From the NCBI GenBank assembly GCA_004558485.1, contig SFCS01000002.1, forward strand, positions 25,864 through 89,863: a DNA stretch of 64,000 nt, written 5' to 3'. The stretch is from Ruminococcus sp. (lineage in GTDB: Bacteria; Bacillota; Clostridia; Oscillospirales; Acutalibacteraceae). The translations under genes and the position numbers were made by a program. Positions 6,597-14,406 of the stretch are shown here, in pieces; position 1 is the stretch's first letter, and each line of letters begins with the position of its first letter. Under the pieces are notes generated by a model. The model was not told the origin of the DNA and ran no database searches. It worked only from the letters and a program-made list of their open reading frames with translations.

Positions 6597-8756
6597 TCAG
6601 TGGGCTTCTTTGTCGGGCCTCGGCGGTTTCATGGTGAGGCTGATGCGCTTTTGCGGCACATCCACCTTGAGTACCCACACCTTCACGATGTCGCCGACCT
6701 TCAGCACCTCCAAGGGATGCTGGATAAACCTGTCGGTGATCTGCGAAATGTGCACCAGTCCGTCCTGATGCACGCCGATGTCCACAAACGCGCCGAAGTC
6801 GATGATGTTGCGCACCGTGCCGGTGAGCTCCATGCCGGGCTTCAGGCTTTCGATGCCGAGTACATCGGTGCGCAAAAGCGGCGGCGGCAATTCCTCACGC
6901 GGGTCGCGCCCGGGGCGCTTGAGCTCGGCGGCAATGTCCGTCAGCGTCGGCACGCCGATCGCAAGCTCTGCGGCGAGCTTTTCCGCGCCGAAGGCTTCGA
7001 TCCTCTGCGGCAGATCGGCGGCGGAGGCGGGGAGCGACGCCGCATCGATGTGCAGGAGCGTCATCAGCTTTTCCGCCGCTTGATAGCTTTCGGGGTGCAC
7101 TGCGGTGCGGTCGAGCACCTCGGCGGCGTCGGGGATGCGCAAAAAGCCTGCTGCCTGTTCAAACGCCTTCGGTCCGAGCTTTTTCACCTTTTTGAGCTGT
7201 GCACGGGAGGTAAATGCGCCGTTTTCCTCGCGAAAAGCGATGATGTTCGCGGCGACGGCGGCGGAAATGCCCGCTACACGGGACAAAAGCGGCGCAGAGG
7301 CAGTGTTGAGATCGACGCCGACGCTGTTGACGCAATCCTCCACAACACCGGAAAGTGCCTGCGCCAGATGCGCCTGCGGCATGTCGTGCTGATACTGTCC
7401 GACGCCGATGGACTTCGGGTCGATCTTCACAAGCTCTGCAAGCGGATCCTGCAGGCGGCGGGCGATGGAGACAGCGCTGCGCACCGAAACATCGAAATCG
7501 GGGAACTCCTCCGCTGCCAGCTTTGACGCGGAATAGACCGACGCGCCCGCCTCGCTGACGACCATATAGGCGAGCGTCTGCGGCAGCTTTTTGATAAGTC
7601 CGGCGGCAAACACCTCCGTCTCGTGTGAGGCGGTACCGTTGCCGATGGCGATGACATCGACATGATAGGTGCAAATCCAGTCGGTCAGCAGCTTTTCCGC
7701 CTGCTCCACCTTGTTGAAGGGAGGGACGGGGTAGATGACACCGGTCTTGAGCACCTTGCCCGTCGGATCGACGACGGCGGTTTTGCAGCCGTTGCGATAG
7801 CCGGGATCAAGCCCCAAAACCGTCTTTCCCTTGATGGGTGGCTGCATCAGCAGCTGCCGCAGATTTTCGGCAAACACCTTGATGGCGGCGTCCGCCGCCG
7901 TCTCGGTCAACTGATTGCGCATTTCGCGGCAAAGCGCGGGGAACAGCAGGCGGTCATAGGCATCCTCTGCCGCCAGCCGCACCGTTTCGGTCGCGGGACT
8001 GCCCTCCTTGATGTGCAAAGAGGCGATGATATGCAGCGCCTTGTCCGGCGGCATGGAAACGGAGACCTTGAGAAACTCCTCCCGTTCGCCACGGTCGATC
8101 GCCAAAACGCGATGCCCCGCAATGCGGTTCAGCGGCTCTTTGTAGTCGTAATATAATCTGTAGACGCTGTCCTCTTCCTTTGCCGCTTTGGAAACGAGAA
8201 AGCCGTTGGCAAAAAGGATGTTGCGCAGCCGCCTGCGCAGCGGCGCGTCGTCGGAGATCGTTTCGGCGATGATGTCCATTGCTCCCTGCAGTGCCGCCTC
8301 GGCGTCGGGCACTTCCTCGGTGATGTATTCAGCGGCGGCAACGAGCGGATCGGGGCAGTCGCGCGCCTGAGCATACAAAAGCGCGGCAAGCGGTTCAAGT
8401 CCCCGTTCTCTCGCGACCGAGGCGCGCGTTTTGCGCTTGGGGCGGAACGGGCGGTAGATGTCGTCGATCTCGGTGACGGTGGCGGCGGCATCCAGTGCGG
8501 CGGCGATCTCCTCCGTCATAGCGCCTTGCTCGGTGATGGCCGCCCGCACTTTCTCGCGCTGCCCCTCCAGATTGCGCAGATAGACGAGCCGTTCGGACAG
8601 CTCACGCACGACCTGATCATCCAGCGATCCGGTCATTTCCTTGCGATACCGCGCGATAAACGGCACGGTACAGCCGTCGTCCAGCAGCTTTATCGTATTT
8701 TCCACCTGCGACGGACGCAGATGTAATGCCTGTGCGAGTACCTCTGAAATGTTCAT
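6597..8756 (-). CDS. tex: Tex-family transcription accessory protein (S1 RNA-binding)
   Basis: 719 residues, the normal Tex length. The protein has the N-terminal helical region with the IARYRKEMTGSLDD signature (about 34-47), the YqgF/RuvX-like nuclease-fold domain with GLDPGYRNGCKTAVVD (about 317-332), a helix-hairpin-helix region (NSVGVDLNTASAPLL, AANIIAFREENG), and a C-terminal S1 domain (GMELTGTVRNIIDFGAFVDI and HISQITDRFI). Tex binds nucleic acid and is an essential or virulence-linked factor in several bacteria, thought to act on transcription complexes. ATG 8756 has AGGAGA upstream. The small gene at 8765-9088 ends eight bases before it, so the two are probably cotranscribed. Confidence 0.95.
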   Translation of the reverse strand: MNISEVLAQALHLRPSQVENTIKLLDDGCTVPFIARYRKEMTGSLDDQVVRELSERLVYLRNLEGQREKVRAAITEQGAMTEEIAAALDAAATVTEIDDIYRPFRPKRKTRASVARERGLEPLAALLYAQARDCPDPLVAAAEYITEEVPDAEAALQGAMDIIAETISDDAPLRRRLRNILFANGFLVSKAAKEEDSVYRLYYDYKEPLNRIAGHRVLAIDRGEREEFLKVSVSMPPDKALHIIASLHIKEGSPATETVRLAAEDAYDRLLFPALCREMRNQLTETAADAAIKVFAENLRQLLMQPPIKGKTVLGLDPGYRNGCKTAVVDPTGKVLKTGVIYPVPPFNKVEQAEKLLTDWICTYHVDVIAIGNGTASHETEVFAAGLIKKLPQTLAYMVVSEAGASVYSASKLAAEEFPDFDVSVRSAVSIARRLQDPLAELVKIDPKSIGVGQYQHDMPQAHLAQALSGVVEDCVNSVGVDLNTASAPLLSRVAGISAAVAANIIAFREENGAFTSRAQLKKVKKLGPKAFEQAAGFLRIPDAAEVLDRTAVHPESYQAAEKLMTLLHIDAASLPASAADLPQRIEAFGAEKLAAELAIGVPTLTDIAAELKRPGRDPREELPPPLLRTDVLGIESLKPGMELTGTVRNIIDFGAFVDIGVHQDGLVHISQITDRFIQHPLEVLKVGDIVKVWVLKVDVPQKRISLTMKPPRPDKEAH

Positions 8757-8764
8757 ATTATCTC

Positions 8765-9088
8765 CTATTTCGCATAGTAGGCGACAAGAATGTCCGCCTG
8801 TCCCGTGATGTCGTTATGTCCCTGGATCAGCACGCCGTTTAATGCCATCAGCTCGCCGCAGGAGACTGTTTTAGGGCTTTCGTTGCGGAATACCTCGTTC
8901 TCGCCGGCAATGACGCTCACATGCCCGCCGGCACAGATAAACCGCCCGCCCTTGCCGAGCACGGTCTCGTTTTGCGTGCCGTCGGCGCCACGTCCGCGCC
9001 GCACGACATATAAAAGCTCCCTGCCGTCCAGCCTTTGCATCAGCGCGTCCTGCAGCTGCCGATCCCGCTTTTTTGAAAACAGTCCCAA
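8765..9088 (-). CDS. Hypothetical protein, 107 aa, upstream of tex
   Basis: The start I prefer is TTG at 9088, six bases after a strong GGAGGG; the frame is open further upstream but reads as low-complexity there. The protein begins MGLFSKKRDRQLQDALMQRL and continues with a beta-rich region (GKGGRFICAGGHVSVIAGEN, GVLIQGHNDITGQADILVAYY). There is no signal peptide or membrane segment. I do not recognise the family. Its stop lies eight bases upstream of the tex start, implying a two-gene transcript. Confidence 0.65.
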   Translation of the reverse strand: MGLFSKKRDRQLQDALMQRLDGRELLYVVRRGRGADGTQNETVLGKGGRFICAGGHVSVIAGENEVFRNESPKTVSCGELMALNGVLIQGHNDITGQADILVAYYAK

Positions 9089-9212
9089 TATGATCCCTCC
9101 GTTTACATCATTGTATCGACAAGCGCGTGTTTTGTCAATGCAAAGCTTGCGTTTGACAGACGCGTTGCCGCGTGCTACAATGGTTTCGACAATATTAGCA
9201 GGAGGGAAAACC

Positions 9213-9959
9213 ATGAAAAGAATTTTTGGGTTTCTGCTGGCGCTTTGCATGATCCTCACACTTTGCGCGTGCGGAAAGTCCGACGCACAGGTATCGAACA
9301 CCGACGGCACGACCGCAGACGGCATGGCTACGGACGCAACGACCGCAGGCGAGACGACCGGCAGCGAAGCGGAAACGACCGCTGCGCCCGCAGCGCAGAC
9401 AACGGCAGCACCGACGGCAAAGACAACGGCGGCAAAAGTGAACGCGACCGCCGCGAAAAACCAGCCGGCGGCGACGACAAAGGCGACGGCGTGCACGCAC
9501 ACCTATAAAGACGGCGTGTGCACGCGCTGCGGCGCAAAGGATCCGCAGTATGTGTCGCTGGCAACGCTGATGGCAAAGCAGGGCGGTTTTCAGACAAAGC
9601 TCATCTATGAAAAGGAGTTGTACAGCATCGGCCTGGTCCTGTGGACGAGACCGCATGCCTATGTCGGTGTCGCTGCACCGCTCAGTTCCCTGTCGGAGGA
9701 AATGCAAAAGGACGAGAATATCCGGCAGCAATGCATAAACTATAACGGCGTTCTGTATTACAACGGTGCGGGAAACAACTCGGACCTCACCGTGCGCGTC
9801 AACGGCGAGAGCGTCACCGTGACGGATGAGGACGGCGCTTTCCTCACGCTTGCTCCCGACGGCGGCAACCTCAAATGCACTGCCGTTTCCGGCGCGTTTG
9901 GCGGCTGTGGCGGCATCAAGATCGGCACGGTGCTGACCTTTGCGGAGCCGAAGGGCTGA
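9213..9959 (+). CDS. Secreted lipoprotein with Thr/Ala linker and Cys4 knuckle
   Basis: 248 residues from ATG 9213 (AGGAGGG upstream). The lipoprotein signal ends LTLCACGKSDA, so Cys18 or Cys20 is the likely lipidated residue. Next comes a low-complexity Thr/Ala-rich linker (about 25-92), a common surface spacer in this lineage. Then follows a short knuckle CTHTYKDGVCTRCG, of the C-x-H...C-x-x-C type seen in many clostridial exported proteins. The last 140 residues form an unrecognised domain with little hydrophobicity. Followed by a strong terminator, so monocistronic. The function is unknown; a cell-surface role is inferred from the signal only. Confidence 0.75.
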   Translation: MKRIFGFLLALCMILTLCACGKSDAQVSNTDGTTADGMATDATTAGETTGSEAETTAAPAAQTTAAPTAKTTAAKVNATAAKNQPAATTKATACTHTYKDGVCTRCGAKDPQYVSLATLMAKQGGFQTKLIYEKELYSIGLVLWTRPHAYVGVAAPLSSLSEEMQKDENIRQQCINYNGVLYYNGAGNNSDLTVRVNGESVTVTDEDGAFLTLAPDGGNLKCTAVSGAFGGCGGIKIGTVLTFAEPKG

Positions 9960-9970
9960 AAATTTACGGC

Positions 9971-10000
9971 AAAACACCCCGTCTGCGGACGGGGTGTTTT
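9971..10000 (+). terminator. Intrinsic terminator of the lipoprotein gene
   Basis: AAAACACCCCGTC-TGCG-GACGGGGTGTTTT, a 13-bp perfect stem ending in a T-run, 11 bases past the stop. Confidence 0.9.
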
Positions 10001-10068
10001 CATATGTACTTGCATTTTTGGGCGTTTGCGTGTACAATATAGTTCTATATGCGGAAAGGGGGCAGACC

Positions 10069-11475
10069 GTGAATCGCTATAAAAAGCTGTTTTCCACCAC
10101 CTTTATCTTGGGTATCGGCACATTCAGCTCGAAGCTCTTGACCTTTTTGCTGGTGCCGCTGTATACCCATGTGCTGACAAAGGGTGAATACGGTATCGTC
10201 GATCTGCTGGTGCAGACGGCAAATCTGCTCATTCCGTTGGTGTCTCTCGGCATCAACGAGGGGATTTTGCGTTTCGGCATCGACGATGAGATCGACCACC
10301 GCGCGGTGTTCACCTCCGGCTTTGTCACCATTTTCATCGGCTTTGGTGCTTTCTGCCTTTTGTATCCCGCCGTGCGGCTTTTGCCGATCGCGGAGGGCTA
10401 TACGCCGTGGATGTATGTGTTTGTTTTATGCTCCATGCTGCACTACCTGTGTGCACGGTTCACGAAGGCGCTCGGTCATGTGCGCCTGTATGCGGCGAGC
10501 GGGGTGCTGGGAACGGCGCTGACGCTTTTGTTTGATCTTCTGTTTTTGCTGGTGTTCAAATGGGGCATCCTCGGCTATATTCTGGCGATCGTTCTGTCCG
10601 ATGTCTGCACGATCCTGTTCCTCACGGTGACGGCGAAGCTCTATCGCTATCTGCGCTTTGCCAAGCTCGACAAAGCGGTGTGGCGCGCCATGCTCAAATA
10701 TTCCGTGCCGCTCATCCCGACGACCGTTTTGTGGTGGGTAACGGACGTGTCCGACCGCTATATCGTCAAGGCGGTCATCGGTGCGGACGCAAACGGCCTG
10801 TATGCGGTGTCGTATAAGATCCCGACCATCATGATCCTGCTTTGCGGCATCTTCATGGACGCCTGGCAGCTGTCGGTGCTGTCCGAAAAAAGCCGCCTGG
10901 AGCGGCAGCAGTTTTTCAGCCGCGTGTTTTCGATGTATCAGTCGGTGATGTTTTTGTCTGCGTCGGGGCTGATTGTGTTTGCCAAGGTCATCACAAGGGT
11001 TTTGGTTGCCGAGGCGTTTTATGAGTCGTGGCGGTATATCCCCGTGCTCATCATCGCCACGGTGTTCTCCTGCCTTGTGACCTTCCTCGGCTCGATCTAT
11101 GTGGTGGAAAAGCGCAGCAAGAGCACGCTGTGGACAACGGTGCTCGGCGCGGTCGCCAACATCATCGGCAATTTGCTGCTCATTCCCGCTTGGGGCGTGC
11201 AGGGCGCTGCTATCTCCACGGCGGCGAGCTATGCGCTGGTGTTTGCCGTGCGTGCGCTGCACAGTCGGCGCCTCATTCCCATGCAGTGGGATCTGCCGCG
11301 GTTTCTGTTTAACCTTGCGGTCGTCTGCGTGCAGGCGGCGGTCATGGTCGCTGAATGTCGCGGCTGGATGATCATTGAGGCGGCGCTGCTCACCTTGGTG
11401 CTTGCCGTGAACTTCAAGACGCTGTGGCAGGCGGTGCTGGCGGTCGTCGGCTCAAAGAAAGGGAAAACGGCATGA
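10069..11475 (+). CDS. Polysaccharide flippase (Wzx/MVF-like, MATE fold)
   Basis: 468 residues with about 12-14 hydrophobic segments, beginning NRYKKLFSTTFILGIGTFSS and continuing LLTFLLVPLYTHVLTKGEYG. This N-terminal signature is typical of the oligosaccharide flippase family, which moves lipid-linked glycan units across the cytoplasmic membrane for capsule or wall-polysaccharide export. The start is GTG 10069 behind GGAAAGGGGG; in-frame upstream codons overlap the preceding terminator. The stop overlaps the next start (ATGA), so it is translationally coupled to a TtcA-like gene. No glycosyltransferases lie next to it; the nearest glycan-polymer genes are at 14.4 kb and 27.5 kb. Confidence 0.85.
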   Translation: MNRYKKLFSTTFILGIGTFSSKLLTFLLVPLYTHVLTKGEYGIVDLLVQTANLLIPLVSLGINEGILRFGIDDEIDHRAVFTSGFVTIFIGFGAFCLLYPAVRLLPIAEGYTPWMYVFVLCSMLHYLCARFTKALGHVRLYAASGVLGTALTLLFDLLFLLVFKWGILGYILAIVLSDVCTILFLTVTAKLYRYLRFAKLDKAVWRAMLKYSVPLIPTTVLWWVTDVSDRYIVKAVIGADANGLYAVSYKIPTIMILLCGIFMDAWQLSVLSEKSRLERQQFFSRVFSMYQSVMFLSASGLIVFAKVITRVLVAEAFYESWRYIPVLIIATVFSCLVTFLGSIYVVEKRSKSTLWTTVLGAVANIIGNLLLIPAWGVQGAAISTAASYALVFAVRALHSRRLIPMQWDLPRFLFNLAVVCVQAAVMVAECRGWMIIEAALLTLVLAVNFKTLWQAVLAVVGSKKGKTA

Positions 11476-12293
11476 CGACACAGCAAACGGCGCAGCGCAG
11501 CATCATCAAGAAATATCGCAAGCCCATCTGGAACCGCTTTATCGGCGCACTCAAGGAGTATAAGATGCTGGAGGCGGGGGACAGAGTGGCGGTCTGCATT
11601 TCCGGCGGCAAGGACTCCATGCTGCTGGCGATGTGTATGCAGGAGCTGGAAAATCACGGCAGCGAGGTGCCGTTTCACACGGAGTTTTTGGTGATGGACC
11701 CCGGCTATGCGCCGGAAAACCGCAAAAAGATCGAAGAAAACGCCGCGGCGCTCGGCATCCCGATCCACATTTTCGATGCCCCCGTTTTCAACGTGGTGGA
11801 CAAGCAGACAGCGGGCGCGCCCTGCTATCTCTGTGCGCGGATGCGCCGCGGGTATCTCTATAAATACGCGAAGGATCTCGGCTGCAACAAGATTGCCCTC
11901 GGGCATCATTTCGACGATGTGATCGAGACGACCCTCATGAGCATGCTCTACGGCGCGGAAATGCGCACCATGATGCCGAAGCTGCACAGCACGCATTTTG
12001 AGGGGATGCAGCTCATCCGCCCGCTGTATTTTGTGCGCGAGGCGGACATCCTCGCCTGGCAGCGGTATAACGGGCTTTCCTTCATCCGCTGCGCCTGCCG
12101 TATGACGGCGGGGCTTGCCGAGGATACGAAGCAGTCAAAGCGCCAGGAGGTAAAACGCCTCATCGCCGCTCTGCGGCGGGAAAACCCGCAGGTGGACAGC
12201 AACATTTTCCGCAGCGCGGACAATGTGAACCTTGAAACCATTCGCAGCTGGCACAAGGGCGACGCTACATACGACTTTCTCGATGAATACTGA
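11472..12293 (+). CDS. TtcA-like PP-loop ATPase (tRNA thiolation family)
   Basis: 273 residues. The ATP-pyrophosphatase PP-loop SGGKDS is at 44-49, and a C118-Y-L-C121 pair plus a further Cys cluster (C207, C209 in IRCACRM) provide the ligands for the Fe-S cluster used by TtcA-type enzymes. TtcA adds sulfur to cytidine 32 of tRNAs; relatives in Firmicutes modify other positions, so the exact target is open. The GHHFDDVIETTLMSMLYG stretch is the usual conserved block after the Cys pair. The ATG overlaps the flippase stop by four bases and a terminator follows the gene. Confidence 0.85.
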   Translation: MTTQQTAQRSIIKKYRKPIWNRFIGALKEYKMLEAGDRVAVCISGGKDSMLLAMCMQELENHGSEVPFHTEFLVMDPGYAPENRKKIEENAAALGIPIHIFDAPVFNVVDKQTAGAPCYLCARMRRGYLYKYAKDLGCNKIALGHHFDDVIETTLMSMLYGAEMRTMMPKLHSTHFEGMQLIRPLYFVREADILAWQRYNGLSFIRCACRMTAGLAEDTKQSKRQEVKRLIAALRRENPQVDSNIFRSADNVNLETIRSWHKGDATYDFLDEY

Positions 12294-12301
12294 AAGGGTA
12301 G

Positions 12302-12334
12302 GGGCGGCAGACCGAATGGTCTGCCGCCCTTTTT
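12302..12334 (+). terminator. Intrinsic terminator after the TtcA-like gene
   Basis: GGGCGGCAGACC-GAAT-GGTCTGCCGCCC followed by TTTTT; a perfect 12-bp stem nine bases past the stop. Confidence 0.95.
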
Positions 12335-12356
12335 ACACTTTTTTAACAAATACCCC

Positions 12357-12385
12357 TTGCACTTTGGGGAAAGATGGTATATAGT
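12357..12385 (+). promoter_or_regulatory. Sigma-A promoter of htpG
   Basis: TTGCAC (12357-12362), 17-base spacer, TATAGT (12380-12385). It sits directly upstream of the CIRCE operator. Confidence 0.75.
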
Positions 12386-12389
12386 ATAT

Positions 12390-12416
12390 TTAGCACTCGA
12401 AACATCGGAGTGCCAA
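12390..12416 (+). promoter_or_regulatory. CIRCE operator (HrcA binding site)
   Basis: TTAGCACTC-N9-GAGTGCCAA matches the CIRCE consensus TTAGCACTC-N9-GAGTGCTAA with one mismatch. It covers the transcription start region of htpG and would let HrcA repress it outside heat shock. Confidence 0.9.
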
Positions 12417-12439
12417 TTTGAATGTAAGGGGACTTTCCT

Positions 12440-14332
12440 ATGGCGACAAAACAATTCAAGGCGGAGTCAAAGCGCCTGCTGGATATGATGATCAATTCCA
12501 TCTATACGCATAAGGAGATCTTTCTGCGTGAGCTGATCTCCAACGCCAGCGACGCGATGGACAAGCTATACTACCGTTCTTTGCAGGAGAACCTCACGGG
12601 CATCACCCGCGACGATCTCACGATCGATCTGACGGTGGACAAGGCAAACCGTCTGCTCGTTGTCGAGGACAACGGCATCGGCATGACGAAGGAGGAGCTG
12701 GAAAGCAATCTCGGCACGATCGCCAAGAGCGGCTCGTTTGCCTTCAAGAAGGAAAACGAGCAAAAGGACGATGTGGACATCATCGGACAGTTCGGTGTCG
12801 GGTTTTATTCCGCGTTCATGGTGGCGGACTGCGTGACGGTCGTCAGCCGCGCGTTCGGCAGCGACGAGGCCTACTGCTGGAAATCGAAGGGCGCTGCGGG
12901 CTATACGGTGGAGCCGGCGGAGAAGGACAGCCACGGCACCAAGGTGATCCTGCACATTAAGGAGAGCACCGCCGAGGAAAACTATGACGAGTTTTTGGAG
13001 CAATACCGCATCGAGGGGATCGTCAAGAAGTATTCCGACTATATCCGCTATCCCATCCGCATGGAGATGGAGAAAACGCGGGTCAAGGAGGGCACGGACG
13101 GCGAGGACAAAAAGCCGGAATATGAGACCTACACGGAGCTTACCACCCTCAACAGCATGGTGCCGCTCTGGAAAAAGAACAAAAATGAGATAACCCCCGA
13201 GGAATACAATGCGTTTTACAAGGCGAAATTCAACGACTACACCGATCCGCTGCGGGTGATCCATTCGAGCACCGAGGGTGCGGCGACCTATAACGCACTG
13301 CTGTTCATTCCCGCGACCGCGCCGTTTAACTACTACACCCGCGAGTATGAAAAGGGTCTGCAGCTATACGCCAGCGGCGTGCTGATCATGGACAAGTGCG
13401 CGGATCTTCTGCCGGATCATTTCAGCTTTGTGAAGGGCCTTGTGGACTCGCAGGATCTGTCGCTGAACATCTCCCGCGAGATGCTGCAGCATGACCGTCA
13501 GCTGAAGGTCATCGCCGGCAGACTGGAAAAGAAGATCCACAGCGAGCTGCTGTCTATGCTCGAAAACGACCGCGAGACCTATGAAAAGTTCTATAAAAAC
13601 TTCGGTCTGCAGCTGAAATTCGGCATCTATAACGACTACGGTATGCACAAGGATATGCTGCAGGATCTCGTCCTGTTTGTCTCCTCCAAGGAGAAAAAGC
13701 TCGTCACGCTGCATGAATATGTCGAGCGGATGGAAGAAGGGCAGAAGTATATCTATTATGCCTGCGGCGACACGCCCGACAAGATCGAAAAGCTGCCGCA
13801 GACCGAGGCGGTGCGCGATCACGGCTTTGAAATTCTGTATCTGACCGACGATGTGGATGAATTTGCGCTGCAAATGCTGCACAGCTTTGAGGATAAGGAG
13901 TTCAAGTCGGTCTCCGCGGGCGATCTCGGCTTTGAGGACGAGAAAAAAGCGGACGAGGCGGCGGACAAGGAAAATGAACCGCTGCTCACGGCGATGCAAA
14001 AGGCGCTCGACGGCAAGGTGAAATCCGTGAAGGTGTCGACAAGGCTCAAAACGCATCCGGTCTGCCTGTCCAGCGAGGGCGCTTTGTCCATCGAAATGGA
14101 AAAGGTGCTGTCCTCCATGCCGAACGCCGGCGGAATGAAGGCGCAGCGCGTGCTGGAGCTGAATGCCGCTCACCCGATCTTTGCGAAGCTGCAAGCGCTG
14201 CAAAAGGACGGCGACGAGGAAAAGCTCTCGGAGTATGCCAAGCTGCTCTATGACCAGGCGCTGCTCATCGAGGGACTGCCCGTCGAGGATCCGGTCGCAT
14301 TCTCCGCGCGTATCTGCGCACTGATGGAATAA
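12440..14332 (+). CDS. htpG: Hsp90-family chaperone HtpG
   Basis: 630 residues, normal for bacterial HtpG. The N-terminal GHKL ATPase motifs are intact: ELISNASDAMDKL (about 29-41, with the catalytic Glu and Mg-binding Asn), DNGIGM, GTIAKSGSFAF, and GQFGVGFYSAFMVAD. The middle domain carries LNISREMLQHD with the ATP-contacting Arg, and the C-terminal dimerisation domain is complete. It assists folding of client proteins in the cytoplasm. ATG 12440 has AAGGGG upstream. The CIRCE box just upstream predicts HrcA control. It is a single-gene unit between terminator 12302-12334 and the LTA-synthase-like gene. Confidence 0.95.
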   Translation: MATKQFKAESKRLLDMMINSIYTHKEIFLRELISNASDAMDKLYYRSLQENLTGITRDDLTIDLTVDKANRLLVVEDNGIGMTKEELESNLGTIAKSGSFAFKKENEQKDDVDIIGQFGVGFYSAFMVADCVTVVSRAFGSDEAYCWKSKGAAGYTVEPAEKDSHGTKVILHIKESTAEENYDEFLEQYRIEGIVKKYSDYIRYPIRMEMEKTRVKEGTDGEDKKPEYETYTELTTLNSMVPLWKKNKNEITPEEYNAFYKAKFNDYTDPLRVIHSSTEGAATYNALLFIPATAPFNYYTREYEKGLQLYASGVLIMDKCADLLPDHFSFVKGLVDSQDLSLNISREMLQHDRQLKVIAGRLEKKIHSELLSMLENDRETYEKFYKNFGLQLKFGIYNDYGMHKDMLQDLVLFVSSKEKKLVTLHEYVERMEEGQKYIYYACGDTPDKIEKLPQTEAVRDHGFEILYLTDDVDEFALQMLHSFEDKEFKSVSAGDLGFEDEKKADEAADKENEPLLTAMQKALDGKVKSVKVSTRLKTHPVCLSSEGALSIEMEKVLSSMPNAGGMKAQRVLELNAAHPIFAKLQALQKDGDEEKLSEYAKLLYDQALLIEGLPVEDPVAFSARICALME

Positions 14333-14406
14333 AAAAAGTTCGTGCAATCTTCACCGTTTTGTGCTATCCTATATGCATATCTTTCAAAGAAAGGAAGCGC
14401 AAAGCG

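Noticed and set aside
11424..11475. Upstream-extended start for the TtcA-like gene
   Set aside because: The extension reads inside the flippase gene; ATG 11472 with the ATGA overlap is the natural start.
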